Source: a bacterium (GTDB lineage: Bacteria; Gemmatimonadota; Gemmatimonadetes; Gemmatimonadales; Gemmatimonadaceae). Taken from it: a DNA stretch of 64,000 nt. Below the pieces are notes generated by a model. The model was not told the DNA's origin. It did no database searches and saw only the letters and a list, made by a program, of their open reading frames with translations. Where the stretch lies: positions 152,954-216,953 of the forward strand of contig JAIXTI010000081.1 of the NCBI GenBank assembly GCA_027484025.1, given 5' to 3'. Every line of letters starts with the position of its first letter. Positions within the stretch are counted from its first letter, which is position 1. The translations under genes and the position numbers were made by a program. Positions 1-7,567 of this stretch are shown in pieces.

Positions 1-385
1 TCGGTGGAAACACGGCTTCGGGCCCTTCGGCGTCTTCGACTTCGGGAAGCGCGGGGCCGTTCATTTCTTTCGCCGCCGTCGGCGTGTAGTACTCGAGGGC
101 GACTTCCGCGAGTTTGAAGGCGCGGCGCGCGGCCACGAAGGCTTCGCGGGCGCGCGGAACGTCAGTCGCCGAAGAGAGAGCGTGTGCGGCGGAGTCCAAC
201 GCCGCAACGCGTACCGCCAGCGTATCGACATGTGCACGCCAGACCAGCATGGCCTGCATGGCACGTGGGCTCTCGTCTGTGACCGTGGGCGTCGTGCGCG
301 ACGGAGCATCGGTGACGCAGGCGGGCACAACGACCAGCGTGACCGCAGCAAGTGCGGCGCAGGTCTTCTTGAGTGTGTTCTTCAT
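1..385 (-). CDS. Probable di-haem cytochrome c peroxidase, N-terminal part only
   Basis: The gene starts at ATG 385 on the minus strand and runs off the left edge, leaving about 128 residues. It opens with a lipoprotein-type signal (basic MKNTLKK, hydrophobic stretch, lipobox VVPAC). The following helical region ends in an AFKLAEVALEYYTP segment and then NGPALPEVED. From memory this is the N-terminal extension, imelysin-like, that precedes the haem domains in a subgroup of CcpA/MauG-type peroxidases of Bacteroidetes and relatives. The CxxCH haem motifs would lie outside the window, so the peroxidase call is inference. It lies 72 bp downstream of the PhoX-like gene on the same strand, with a strong hairpin in the gap. 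Confidence 0.5.
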   Translation of the reverse strand, partial: MKNTLKKTCAALAAVTLVVVPACVTDAPSRTTPTVTDESPRAMQAMLVWRAHVDTLAVRVAALDSAAHALSSATDVPRAREAFVAARRAFKLAEVALEYYTPTAAKEMNGPALPEVEDAEGPEAVFPP

Positions 386-401
386 AGGGGTCGAATCGAT
401 A

Positions 402-430
402 CCGGCCCGGGGCGCATTGCCCCGGGCCGG
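402..430. other. Perfect 12-bp hairpin between the PhoX-like and peroxidase-like genes
   Basis: The arms 402-413 (CCGGCCCGGGGC) and 419-430 are exact reverse complements around the 5-nt loop GCATT. The hairpin is very GC-rich but no T-run follows on either strand. It is therefore a poor classical intrinsic terminator. It may attenuate or stabilise the transcript between the two minus-strand genes, sitting in the leader of the downstream gene. Confidence 0.6.
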
Positions 431-457
431 CACATGATCAGCAGGTGGATCGCCGCG

Positions 458-1921
458 TTATCGCGGAAGGCCCTTCACGAGTACGAGCATGCTCGCCTGA
501 TTCTCCGTCGGACGGAGCGTGCCGCCGTCGACACCGCGGTACTTGTCGGCGCGCCACGAGTGCGGCTGCAACGAGATGGAGAAGGTGTTGTCCTGGCCGA
601 GCATCGTGGAAAGGTCCAGCATGGCGCCGTACTCCCAACCGGCCTTCCCTGCGGGACGAGCGCCAACAGCGTTGTACAGCGCCGCGTCACTCTGGGTGCG
701 ACGATGATCGAGCTCGAGCACGGGGCGCAGCGCACGCGTCGCGATGTTGTACTGGTAGATGTAGGCGTCGTGCGTCTCGTCGCCGTAACCGTTGTCGTCT
801 TCCTGGATGTATACGAAGTTCTGACCGACGTAGATGTTATCGGGATTCTGGAAGATGCGCGCGGCGTTGGTCTCCGTCTTGTCGTCACCGTCGGCAATGA
901 CTTCGAGTGTGCCGGTCAGCGGATTGGCTTCGTCGAGGCGCAGGCGATAGACGCGACCGTACTTGGTGCGGCTGTAGTCGGCATTGAGGCCGGTGTTGTT
1001 CTGGCCAGTGACGGTGAAGTACACCTCGCGACCGTTGGCGCCGGAACCCTTGCGGTAATCGACGTCTTCCACGCGCGCAAAGCGCATCGCGTTCACGGTC
1101 GTGGTAGCCACATTCAGCTGCCGACCGGTAATGGTGCGCTGATTCTGAATCTGTCGGAACTGAATGGGATAGCTCTGACCGACAACCATATCGCGCTCAC
1201 GCGTGTTGTTGTCAGTACGCGCCAGCACATACAGGTTGCCGTTGTCGAGATCGCCCACGGTGTTGGAGAGGTACATGCCCACCTGACCACCTTCGGCACC
1301 CGAGTCGTCGTCACCGATGATGACCACCGTGCGATTCGGGAACGCCGTCTTGGGGAGCGGCACCGTGTTTTCGGCGTTCCAGCGGCCGAATCCGGCGAGG
1401 TACTTGGGCGTATTGGCTACACCACTGGGATCGACGGCCAGAATCTCCGACTCTTCGCTGCTTTCGCCAGAGGTGAGGAACAGCGGACCGAAGCCATGCT
1501 CTTCCGGCGTGGCGAGGGTGGCCGAGCACAACCGATAACGGCCGGCCGTCGAGTTCACGACGTAGTCACCCGAGATCGGCTTGAGCGTCTTGTCGAAGCG
1601 GATGCGCGAGACGGCGAAGTTGTCTTCGTGGTTCACGAGCGCCGTGAACGTGCCGTCGAGGTTGCGCATGAAGGCGGCGCCATCGGCAGAGCCACCAAAG
1701 ACGAACGACGGCGAGCCCGGCAGCTGGTCGTCGCTGCTGATGAGTGAATAGACCTCGACGCCCGGAATGAGCGAGCGGATGAGCGGCGGCGTCACGGACT
1801 GATTCTTCAGCGCCACCGGTTCGATGACGGCAGCTTCCGTAGAGGCGTCATCGCCACAGGCGGCAACCAAGAGGGCACTGGCGGCCAGCAGCAAGCGGGT
1901 ATTCAAGCGAAACGTGTACAT
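458..1921 (-). CDS. PhoX-like (DUF839) beta-propeller lipoprotein
   Basis: 487 residues, starting at ATG 1921. A signal peptide ends in a lipobox (LLVAAC, Cys 22), so it is probably a lipid-anchored envelope protein. Visible DUF839/PhoX-type segments are VNHEDNF (about residue 97), an acidic GESSEESE stretch (about 152), GDDDSGAEGG (about 203), RVEDVDYRKG (about 283) and GRVYRLRLD (about 323). PhoX phosphatases are calcium- and iron-dependent propellers that cleave phosphomonoesters. Many DUF839 proteins have no tested activity, so phosphatase function is only family inference. The upstream gene at 2247 is divergent, so this gene's promoter should lie in 1922-2246. Confidence 0.75.
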   Translation of the reverse strand: MYTFRLNTRLLLAASALLVAACGDDASTEAAVIEPVALKNQSVTPPLIRSLIPGVEVYSLISSDDQLPGSPSFVFGGSADGAAFMRNLDGTFTALVNHEDNFAVSRIRFDKTLKPISGDYVVNSTAGRYRLCSATLATPEEHGFGPLFLTSGESSEESEILAVDPSGVANTPKYLAGFGRWNAENTVPLPKTAFPNRTVVIIGDDDSGAEGGQVGMYLSNTVGDLDNGNLYVLARTDNNTRERDMVVGQSYPIQFRQIQNQRTITGRQLNVATTTVNAMRFARVEDVDYRKGSGANGREVYFTVTGQNNTGLNADYSRTKYGRVYRLRLDEANPLTGTLEVIADGDDKTETNAARIFQNPDNIYVGQNFVYIQEDDNGYGDETHDAYIYQYNIATRALRPVLELDHRRTQSDAALYNAVGARPAGKAGWEYGAMLDLSTMLGQDNTFSISLQPHSWRADKYRGVDGGTLRPTENQASMLVLVKGLPR

Positions 1922-2246
1922 AGGTGACCTGACGGCGTGGTGAATGCGCGCACGGCTTCGTGCCGTGTGACGCAGGACATACGCCGGGCTCGGTGACGGA
2001 ATGCGCAGTGCTCGGTCACCGCTTCGTCACGCGCTGGCAACGGATCTGTTGAGCGCTTCAGTCCAGACCAGCACGCTTCTATTTCTGCGGAAAATGCCGG
2101 ATCGGGGAAAACCGCCTGCCGTTGTCAGGGGTTTTCCGTTGCAGGCGGCAACCAAGCGCCGCACCGTGCAGCAGTGGGATGAATTCCCCGACTGTTCCAG
2201 CTGCCCATACTGCACTGCCTGTCGGCTTGCCGACGAGGAGGATCCC
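1922..2246. other. Divergent intergenic region and leader of the FecR-like gene
   Basis: 325 bases without a supported gene lie between two divergent starts. The frame of the downstream FecR-like gene stays open back to 2001, but residues encoded there show no domain and the good Shine-Dalgarno lies much later, so I treat 2001-2246 as leader. It contains the inverted repeats described separately (2106-2148 and 2221-2234). No convincing sigma-70 -35/-10 pair was identified by eye. Confidence 0.5.
2106..2242 (+). promoter_or_regulatory. Structured leader: interleaved inverted repeats plus an RBS-adjacent hairpin
   Basis: GGAAAACC (2106-2113) pairs with GGTTTTCC (2130-2137), and CCGCCTGC (2112-2119) pairs with GCAGGCGG (2141-2148). 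The pairs are in a-b-a'-b' order and share two bases, so they could form alternative hairpins or a pseudoknot. Further down, GTCGGC (2221-2226) and GCCGAC (2229-2234) form a perfect 6-bp hairpin with a TT loop. It abuts the Shine-Dalgarno GAGGAGGA (2235-2242), which lies 4 nt before the GTG start at 2247. Regulation of translation is inference; the pairings are directly visible. Confidence 0.45.
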
Positions 2247-3521
2247 GTGCTGGTCGTGTTGCCGACGCCAGATGCCAGTGTCGTTGCCCGGTTTGCCGGT
2301 GGCGACGAGAACGCGCTCGTGACCCTGTATCGCCAGGAGTACGACAGCCTGATCGCTGCGGCCGACGAACTCCTCGGCCGCGAGCTCTCGCACTTCCGTG
2401 CACGCGTGGCGCACAAGGCCATGCTCGATGCCTGGCATGCGCGAGAGCGGTTCCACAATCCCGTAGCGTTCAGTGCGTTCCTCGAAGAAGCGGTGCGACA
2501 GGAAGCCGGCATTCAGCGCCGCAAACACGCGGCACTGCACCGACGCGAAGGACACGGCACGGCGCACGTGACGGTTGGAACGGTCGAGGATGCGGTACGG
2601 GAGCTGTTGCAGGAACTGCACGCCCCCGTCGTCGATCCGTGGCTCGCCGCCGAAGAGGCACGGACGCTCAAGCGCGCGCACGCCGCCGAGCACGTGGAGC
2701 GTGTGGCCGGCAAGCCCAAGTGGCTGCTGTACGGAGTCATTGGCGTGGTGGTCGTGGCCAGCATCATCGGGGCACAGCGCATGCTCGATGTGGCCGGCGC
2801 TGAAGTCGCCGTCGATCGCGCGCTCAAGAGCGACGACGTGCAGACCCTCACTTCAAATAGAGGGCAGCGTGGATCCGTTACGTTGCGCGATGGCACCAAG
2901 GCGACGATGGGCAGCGAGACGCGGGTGCGCATCCCGGCGGAGTTCGGCGTTACCCAACGCACCATCGAGCTCGATGGTACGGCCACCTTCGCTGTGAGTC
3001 CGTCCAGCAATCCCACGCTGCCGGCCTTTGCGGTACGCGCAGGCACGGTCACCGTGACGACTACCGGAACAATCTTTACCGTACGGCACTATGCCGACGA
3101 AGCGTCGGTCGTCGTGGAGGTCACGCAAGGATCCGTCGAACTCAAGGATCGCGTCAGCGGCGTGATGCAGGCGATCTCCGCCGGCCAAGCGCTCCGCTTT
3201 GCCAACGGTGCCGCAGCGCCACTTACCGGTATCGCCCGTGATGTGGCGCTCGCCTGGACACGCGACAGCATCGTCTTCGACAAGGCGCCGCTCGGCCAGG
3301 TCATTCCCGAGCTGGTGCGCTGGTTCGGCATGAACGCCGTGCTGGTCGACACGTCAGCGGCTGCACGGCCGGTCTCCATGCGCCTCGCACTCAATTCGTC
3401 CGGTGAGGCCGCCCGCGTGCTCACGCAAACAGCCAACCTCACGTTGGCATTTGGAAAGGACGACCGGCTCGAGTTCAGCGGTGCGCCGGCGCCAAGCACC
3501 AGGGCCGCCAAGAAGCAATAA
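2247..3521 (+). CDS. Sigma-like / FecR / STN fusion, putative membrane anti-sigma regulator
   Basis: 424 residues from GTG 2247, chosen because GAGGAGGA lies just upstream and the recognisable protein begins there. Residues about 9-90 resemble ECF sigma region 2 (ARFAGGDENALVTLYRQEYD), followed by a charged linker. Residues 158-175 form one transmembrane helix (WLLYGVIGVVVVASIIG). Residues about 205-300 are a FecR domain (VTLRDGTKATMGSETRVRI, AVRAGTVTVTTTGTIFTVR). Residues about 342-405 look like the STN/DUF4974 module of TonB-linked signalling proteins. FecR proteins normally carry a short anti-sigma N-terminus and work with a separate sigma gene. None is adjacent here, and the N-terminus itself looks sigma-like. 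It converges on the L,D-transpeptidase gene, 13 bp away. Confidence 0.75.
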   Translation: MLVVLPTPDASVVARFAGGDENALVTLYRQEYDSLIAAADELLGRELSHFRARVAHKAMLDAWHARERFHNPVAFSAFLEEAVRQEAGIQRRKHAALHRREGHGTAHVTVGTVEDAVRELLQELHAPVVDPWLAAEEARTLKRAHAAEHVERVAGKPKWLLYGVIGVVVVASIIGAQRMLDVAGAEVAVDRALKSDDVQTLTSNRGQRGSVTLRDGTKATMGSETRVRIPAEFGVTQRTIELDGTATFAVSPSSNPTLPAFAVRAGTVTVTTTGTIFTVRHYADEASVVVEVTQGSVELKDRVSGVMQAISAGQALRFANGAAAPLTGIARDVALAWTRDSIVFDKAPLGQVIPELVRWFGMNAVLVDTSAAARPVSMRLALNSSGEAARVLTQTANLTLAFGKDDRLEFSGAPAPSTRAAKKQ

Positions 3522-3534
3522 CTCGCCCGCGCGT

Positions 3535-4305
3535 TTACTTCACGACCACGGTCACGCCGACAGGGACATACGCGTACAGCCACGCCAAGTCTCTGTCGGC
3601 GAGTCGTATGCAGCCGTGCGTCGTGTTCGATCCAATCGCACGCTGGTCGTTGGTGCCGTGCAGCATGTAGCCATCGCCAAGATCGAGCGCGTACTCACCG
3701 AGCTCGCCATGGAGCCGCCTGTTCAGCGACGCGATCGGCGGGATGAACAACGTAGCATCGAACACGATGTGTTCGGTGGTCGGGAGGGCGAGAAATGTCG
3801 TATCGCCCGGTCTGACGAGCCCGACGACGGAATCGCGCACGACCAGCCGACTGCCATCGCGCAAACGCGTTGCCGGAAGGAGCCGGGCAAGCTTGAGCGT
3901 GTTCCGCTGTGCGACTTCGGCGTAGTGCCAGTCGGGCGGCAACCACACTGGATCGGTGCGCTTGCCGCGAATGATGAGCCGCCCACGTGGCGTGGCAAAT
4001 CGCCACCGACGGCCGCCGTAGGTGAGATCGCTCCCCGATGCCACCGAGACCGGCGCGGAGCGTAACGTGTCCGCACCAGCCACCACCCAGAGTCGGCGAT
4101 CCTTCACGGACACGATGAGCCGCACATTCCGTGGGGTCAACACGAATCGCGGTCCCTCGTCGATGGGCGGCATCGGCGGGAGCGGCTTTGCCGCATCGAC
4201 TATGGGGACCGAGGCGACTGAAGTCGTTTCCGGGCGGACTTGTGCGACACTGGCGGTGGCGCACCCATTGGTGGCCACCGCCAGCAGCAGCAGAAAACAG
4301 ATCAT
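3535..4305 (-). CDS. L,D-transpeptidase (YkuD domain) lipoprotein
   Basis: 256 residues from ATG 4305. The N-terminus is a lipoprotein signal (MICFLLLLAVATNGC). The C-terminal half carries the YkuD catalytic signature: HGTND, then SNTTHGCIRL, with His and the nucleophilic Cys in place. Such enzymes form 3-3 peptidoglycan cross-links or attach proteins to peptidoglycan in the periplasm. The start lies 14 nt after the stop of the outer-membrane barrel gene, so the two probably form an operon; an in-frame GTG at 4314 is an alternative start. The pairing with a barrel protein that has a coiled coil suggests a cell-wall anchoring role, which is inference. Confidence 0.88.
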   Translation of the reverse strand: MICFLLLLAVATNGCATASVAQVRPETTSVASVPIVDAAKPLPPMPPIDEGPRFVLTPRNVRLIVSVKDRRLWVVAGADTLRSAPVSVASGSDLTYGGRRWRFATPRGRLIIRGKRTDPVWLPPDWHYAEVAQRNTLKLARLLPATRLRDGSRLVVRDSVVGLVRPGDTTFLALPTTEHIVFDATLFIPPIASLNRRLHGELGEYALDLGDGYMLHGTNDQRAIGSNTTHGCIRLADRDLAWLYAYVPVGVTVVVK

Positions 4306-4319
4306 GCGCGGCACGAGAC

Positions 4320-5354
4320 TCAGCGGATCTTCACGCCAAGCACGATCGGTACCCACCGCAGCGAATTGCCGCGATCGCCGAAGAAGTCACGGAACGCCAC
4401 GCCATCGTCGCGGTTGGCAAACACATTGACGAACCGTGACTCGACGTAGACCGACGAGGTGCCGACCGTCCAATCGAGTCCCGCGCCGGCCTGTGCGCCG
4501 AACTTGTTGCGGGTGGACTTGTTCTTGTTCTCGTTCGTCTGCAACACGTCGTTGCCGAGGAAGCCACCCAGCGCCGAGCCGCCGCCGAACGAACGGAAGT
4601 GGTATACACCAGCGCCACCGACTCCGTAGAGGCGCACATTGCGCAGCAGCGAAAGCGGTGTGGCGAGCGTGACGTTGGCGGTCGCGCTGAATACCTGAGG
4701 ATTGGGATTGTCGATCGTGTTGGCTGCTCTTACCGGACGCGTTCCCGTGAACGTCTGCCCACTGAAACGGCTGTATCCGAGGTCGAATCGCACGCCGAGT
4801 GCGGAGTTGTCGCGGTGCCAGCCAATGGGCACATGCACGTTGAGCCCGCTGTTGTAGCCGAGGTTCTTGAAGTCGTTCGTGGGCGCTGACGCCCCGGCGC
4901 CTATGCCCATGTACCATCCGTTGCCGCCAAAGCGATAGCGGGCCATCTCGAGTCGACGCGCCTCTTCGGCCGCGGCGATTGAATCGGAACGTGCCACGCT
5001 GTCACGGCGAAACGCCTCGACACGCGCCACCGAATCGGCACGGGCCCGCTCGATGGCGGCCAGCGAGTCACTGCGGGCACGCTCAGCGGCGGCAGCCAGG
5101 TCGCGCTGGCGCTGCATGGCCAGGTTCATGGAGTCCAGGCGTGCGCGCTCTGCGGCCGCCAGGGAATCGGCACGCAGGTCGAGCGTACCGCCCGCTTCGC
5201 CCTTCTGCACGCGCAATCGTTGCTGTGAGGTCACACGCGGTCGTCGCGTGGTGGTATCGCGGCGGGACGTGGTGTCGACCTGAGCGGTCATCGTGCCTGG
5301 AAGCATGAGAGCCGCTGCACAGGCAGCGGCAATGAGTATTCGTCGATTGGTCAT
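4320..5354 (-). CDS. Outer-membrane beta-barrel protein with N-terminal undecad coiled coil
   Basis: 344 residues from ATG 5354, where a clean signal peptide begins (MTNRRILIAAACAAALMLPG, cleavage near TAQ). Residues 63-128 contain six 11-residue repeats, each starting with D at 63, 74, 85, 96, 107 and 118 (pattern DSxAxxERARx). The rest (about 145-344) is a barrel-type region rich in alternating aromatic and small residues, ending in VLGVKIR. The frame is open upstream to 5450, but those residues do not look like coding sequence. It is followed 14 nt later by the L,D-transpeptidase gene. The repeat probably forms a right-handed coiled coil in the periplasm. Confidence 0.78.
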   Translation of the reverse strand: MTNRRILIAAACAAALMLPGTMTAQVDTTSRRDTTTRRPRVTSQQRLRVQKGEAGGTLDLRADSLAAAERARLDSMNLAMQRQRDLAAAAERARSDSLAAIERARADSVARVEAFRRDSVARSDSIAAAEEARRLEMARYRFGGNGWYMGIGAGASAPTNDFKNLGYNSGLNVHVPIGWHRDNSALGVRFDLGYSRFSGQTFTGTRPVRAANTIDNPNPQVFSATANVTLATPLSLLRNVRLYGVGGAGVYHFRSFGGGSALGGFLGNDVLQTNENKNKSTRNKFGAQAGAGLDWTVGTSSVYVESRFVNVFANRDDGVAFRDFFGDRGNSLRWVPIVLGVKIR

Positions 5355-5387
5355 GGGAACCTTGCACGTTCGGGTGAACAGAACTTC

Positions 5388-5439
5388 GCGCCCCACGGGC
5401 GCAACACTGTACCTGTGCAAGAGGCGTGCGCCCCACGGG
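5388..5439. repeat. Two 12-bp direct repeats upstream of the barrel/L,D-transpeptidase operon
   Basis: GCGCCCCACGGG occurs at 5388-5399 and again at 5428-5439, 40 bp apart. Both lie 30-90 bp upstream of the ATG at 5354 on the minus strand. The second copy extends to the near-palindrome CCCCACGGGG. Nearby CTTGCAC (5361-5367) and GTGCAAG (5415-5421) form an inverted pair. The arrangement would suit a tandem operator, but no regulator is known. Confidence 0.4.
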
Positions 5440-5489
5440 GATATACGCACATCCGACCGTAGGATTTGTGACCCGACGTACGTTGCGGC

Positions 5490-7124
5490 TTAGGCCGCCG
5501 ATGCCGTTGCACCCGCTGTGGATGCGGCGACGCTCGCCCGATGACGGGCAAAGGCGGCCACCAGCTGATCGCGCAGATCACTCAGCAGCTGTCGTGAGGT
5601 CGGCGAGGCATCAATGCTTTCCATCGTGCTGTCGAAGTACAGGCAACCGATGAGTTTCCCTTCGAGCACCAACGGCAGGAGCGCAAAGTGACTGGGGGAA
5701 AGTTCCTTGATCAGCCGGTCGCGGCCGTACGTCTTGGCGTCGTTGCCGGTGAGCTCGACGAACACGTCGGTGCGTGATTGCAGCGCGGCGCCTAGGGGAC
5801 CGAACGATGCGGCCGGACGCAGCAGGAAATTGCGCGCGAGGTCGTGGCCTCCGCTGCCGATCCCCATACGCCCGCGAATGAGCTTGAAGTCTTCGGAGCT
5901 GATCCCGAGCACGCCGCGCTCGTATCCGGCTTCGCACGCCGCCCGCAGGGTCGCGTCGGTGACGTTGCCCACGGTGAGTTTCGCCGTCTGCTGCTGACGA
6001 TTCTGCACCAGCTCGCGAACGGCTTCACGGAGCTTCGACTGCCGCGGTGTATCGTCAGCGCTCGGCGCCAATCGCTCCTGCACGCGTGCAATGGCCTCTC
6101 GCTCCAGCGCCTCCGGGGTGAGCAACTCGCTCGAGTCGCGGTGCAATACGCCATGGTGCGCGTCGTCGATCCGCGCTTGGGCAGCCGCCACCGAGCGCTC
6201 GCGCTTTTCGAGCCAGCTCCGGAGATCGACTTGCATGCTGGAGAGCGTGGGGCGCGCCTCTTCGAGTGCGGGATCGAGACATTCGGCCATGGTCTTCACA
6301 TCGATGCCGATCGCCTTCGTGAAGCGTTCGCGAATATCGTCGACCGTGACGCCGCGCGACGCCGGCGCGGCGCCGAACATCGCGCGCGCCACATCGACAC
6401 TGCACTGGGTAATGGCGTGGAGCTGCGCACCTTCCAGCGAGGCGCCGCGATACGGGCGCATGGTGCGAATGACGCTGGCCGGCATCCCCCATTTTTTGGC
6501 GAGGGCCACGCCGACGTCTTCGAAGGTGAACTGAAAGACGGTCGCTTCGGCGCCGTCGTGCGCCGGAGCACCCGCCAGCAATTGCTGCATCCACGCGCGA
6601 TACTGACGTGCGCGGTAGCACGCGACCAACACTTCACCCAACCGTCGGAAGAGCGCGCACAAATAGGCCTGCTCGGGCTGCGGATAGCCCGCGGCCATGG
6701 CCAGCTGCACACTGTGATTCGCCGCCAACACACTTTCCACCATCAACTCGCGTACTGCCGGGGCATCCTGCTCCAGCTTCTCGCAGACGCTCGACGCCAT
6801 CGACAGGTGCTGCACGCGATCATAGCCCAGCAGCATGATCGCCTGTTTGATGGAGTCGATCGTCGCCCCGGGCCCCGCGGTCGACATCGCCACCGAATTC
6901 GCAATGCGCAGCATGCGCGCGGAAAGCGCGACGTCCTGAACGATGGCGTCTTCGAGCAGTGCCACACGGGCGTCGGTGTTCTGCGCGACGGTGCCGATGG
7001 CACGTACGTTTCGCACGAACGCCGGCAGATCGGTTGCAGCGCCCACCGAGTTGACGAACGCTTCCGCTTCGGGCGAGAGACCGCCCGGCAGTTCGGCACC
7101 CGCCGAAGATGCGGTGACGCTCAT
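5490..7124 (-). CDS. HDOD-domain signalling protein with C-terminal GAF-like region
   Basis: 544 residues from ATG 7124. The start overlaps the stop of the upstream gene by one base (TAATG), which also decides the start; the frame is open further upstream but only as shadow. Residues about 15-210 form an HDOD domain (LSARMLRIANSVAMST, ALFRRLGEVLVACY), a relative of HD phosphohydrolases usually lacking the catalytic metal site. A helical, charged linker follows. The C-terminus is GAF-like and ends with LLPLVLEGKLIGCLYFDS. HDOD proteins act in motility, cell-cycle and cyclic-di-GMP signalling in other bacteria. A paralogue of the same architecture lies at 45236-46741. Confidence 0.8.
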   Translation of the reverse strand: MSVTASSAGAELPGGLSPEAEAFVNSVGAATDLPAFVRNVRAIGTVAQNTDARVALLEDAIVQDVALSARMLRIANSVAMSTAGPGATIDSIKQAIMLLGYDRVQHLSMASSVCEKLEQDAPAVRELMVESVLAANHSVQLAMAAGYPQPEQAYLCALFRRLGEVLVACYRARQYRAWMQQLLAGAPAHDGAEATVFQFTFEDVGVALAKKWGMPASVIRTMRPYRGASLEGAQLHAITQCSVDVARAMFGAAPASRGVTVDDIRERFTKAIGIDVKTMAECLDPALEEARPTLSSMQVDLRSWLEKRERSVAAAQARIDDAHHGVLHRDSSELLTPEALEREAIARVQERLAPSADDTPRQSKLREAVRELVQNRQQQTAKLTVGNVTDATLRAACEAGYERGVLGISSEDFKLIRGRMGIGSGGHDLARNFLLRPAASFGPLGAALQSRTDVFVELTGNDAKTYGRDRLIKELSPSHFALLPLVLEGKLIGCLYFDSTMESIDASPTSRQLLSDLRDQLVAAFARHRASVAASTAGATASAA

Positions 7125-7489
7125 TACTCGGTCGGCACGGCGTCGACGACGCCGTCCACCGCTCCGTCGAACAACAGCTGTCGCAACGGATGCGCGCCGT
7201 GCTGCCGGAGAAAGGTCGCAATGGGCGACCCGGCCTCGAACCAGGCAAGGACCGACGGTAGTGTCACGTCGTTCCAGGTGCGCGGCTCGCGGCTCAAGAA
7301 TCGCGCAAAGACCATCCCGGCATCGACTCGGAGCTCGAACGGGCCCGACGGCGCTCCCACGACGCGGAGCGCTTCTCCGCGCGCCTCGAACGTCGCGTTC
7401 TGAGGCGGGACCGCAATGTCGATTGGCATTCCGAGCATGACCGTTCCGGGACTTGGTGACCGCGCGCCGGCCACAGCGCCGACGGGCAT
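7124..7489 (-). CDS. Small protein of unknown function, coupled to the HDOD gene
   Basis: About 121 residues from ATG 7489; ATG 7438 is an alternative start and TTG 7495 a less likely one. I do not recognise the family. There is no signal peptide or membrane segment. The sequence contains FELRVDAGMVFARFL and a hydrophobic C-terminus (HPLRQLLFDGAVDGVVDAV). The TAATG overlap with the HDOD gene supports a real, translationally coupled gene whose product may act with the HDOD protein. Confidence 0.6.
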   Translation of the reverse strand: MPVGAVAGARSPSPGTVMLGMPIDIAVPPQNATFEARGEALRVVGAPSGPFELRVDAGMVFARFLSREPRTWNDVTLPSVLAWFEAGSPIATFLRQHGAHPLRQLLFDGAVDGVVDAVPTE

Positions 7490-7567
7490 ACCCAAAGCAT
7501 CGGTCCCTCCGGCGCGCCACTCAAGTCTTCCCAGCGCCTGGAATGCCCCGGCGCTGCGGGACGGCGT

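Noticed and set aside
182..1747. 521-codon plus-strand frame opposite the PhoX-like gene
   Set aside because: Arg/Ala/Val-rich composition without domains, antisense to a gene with clear family motifs; a typical shadow frame in GC-rich DNA.
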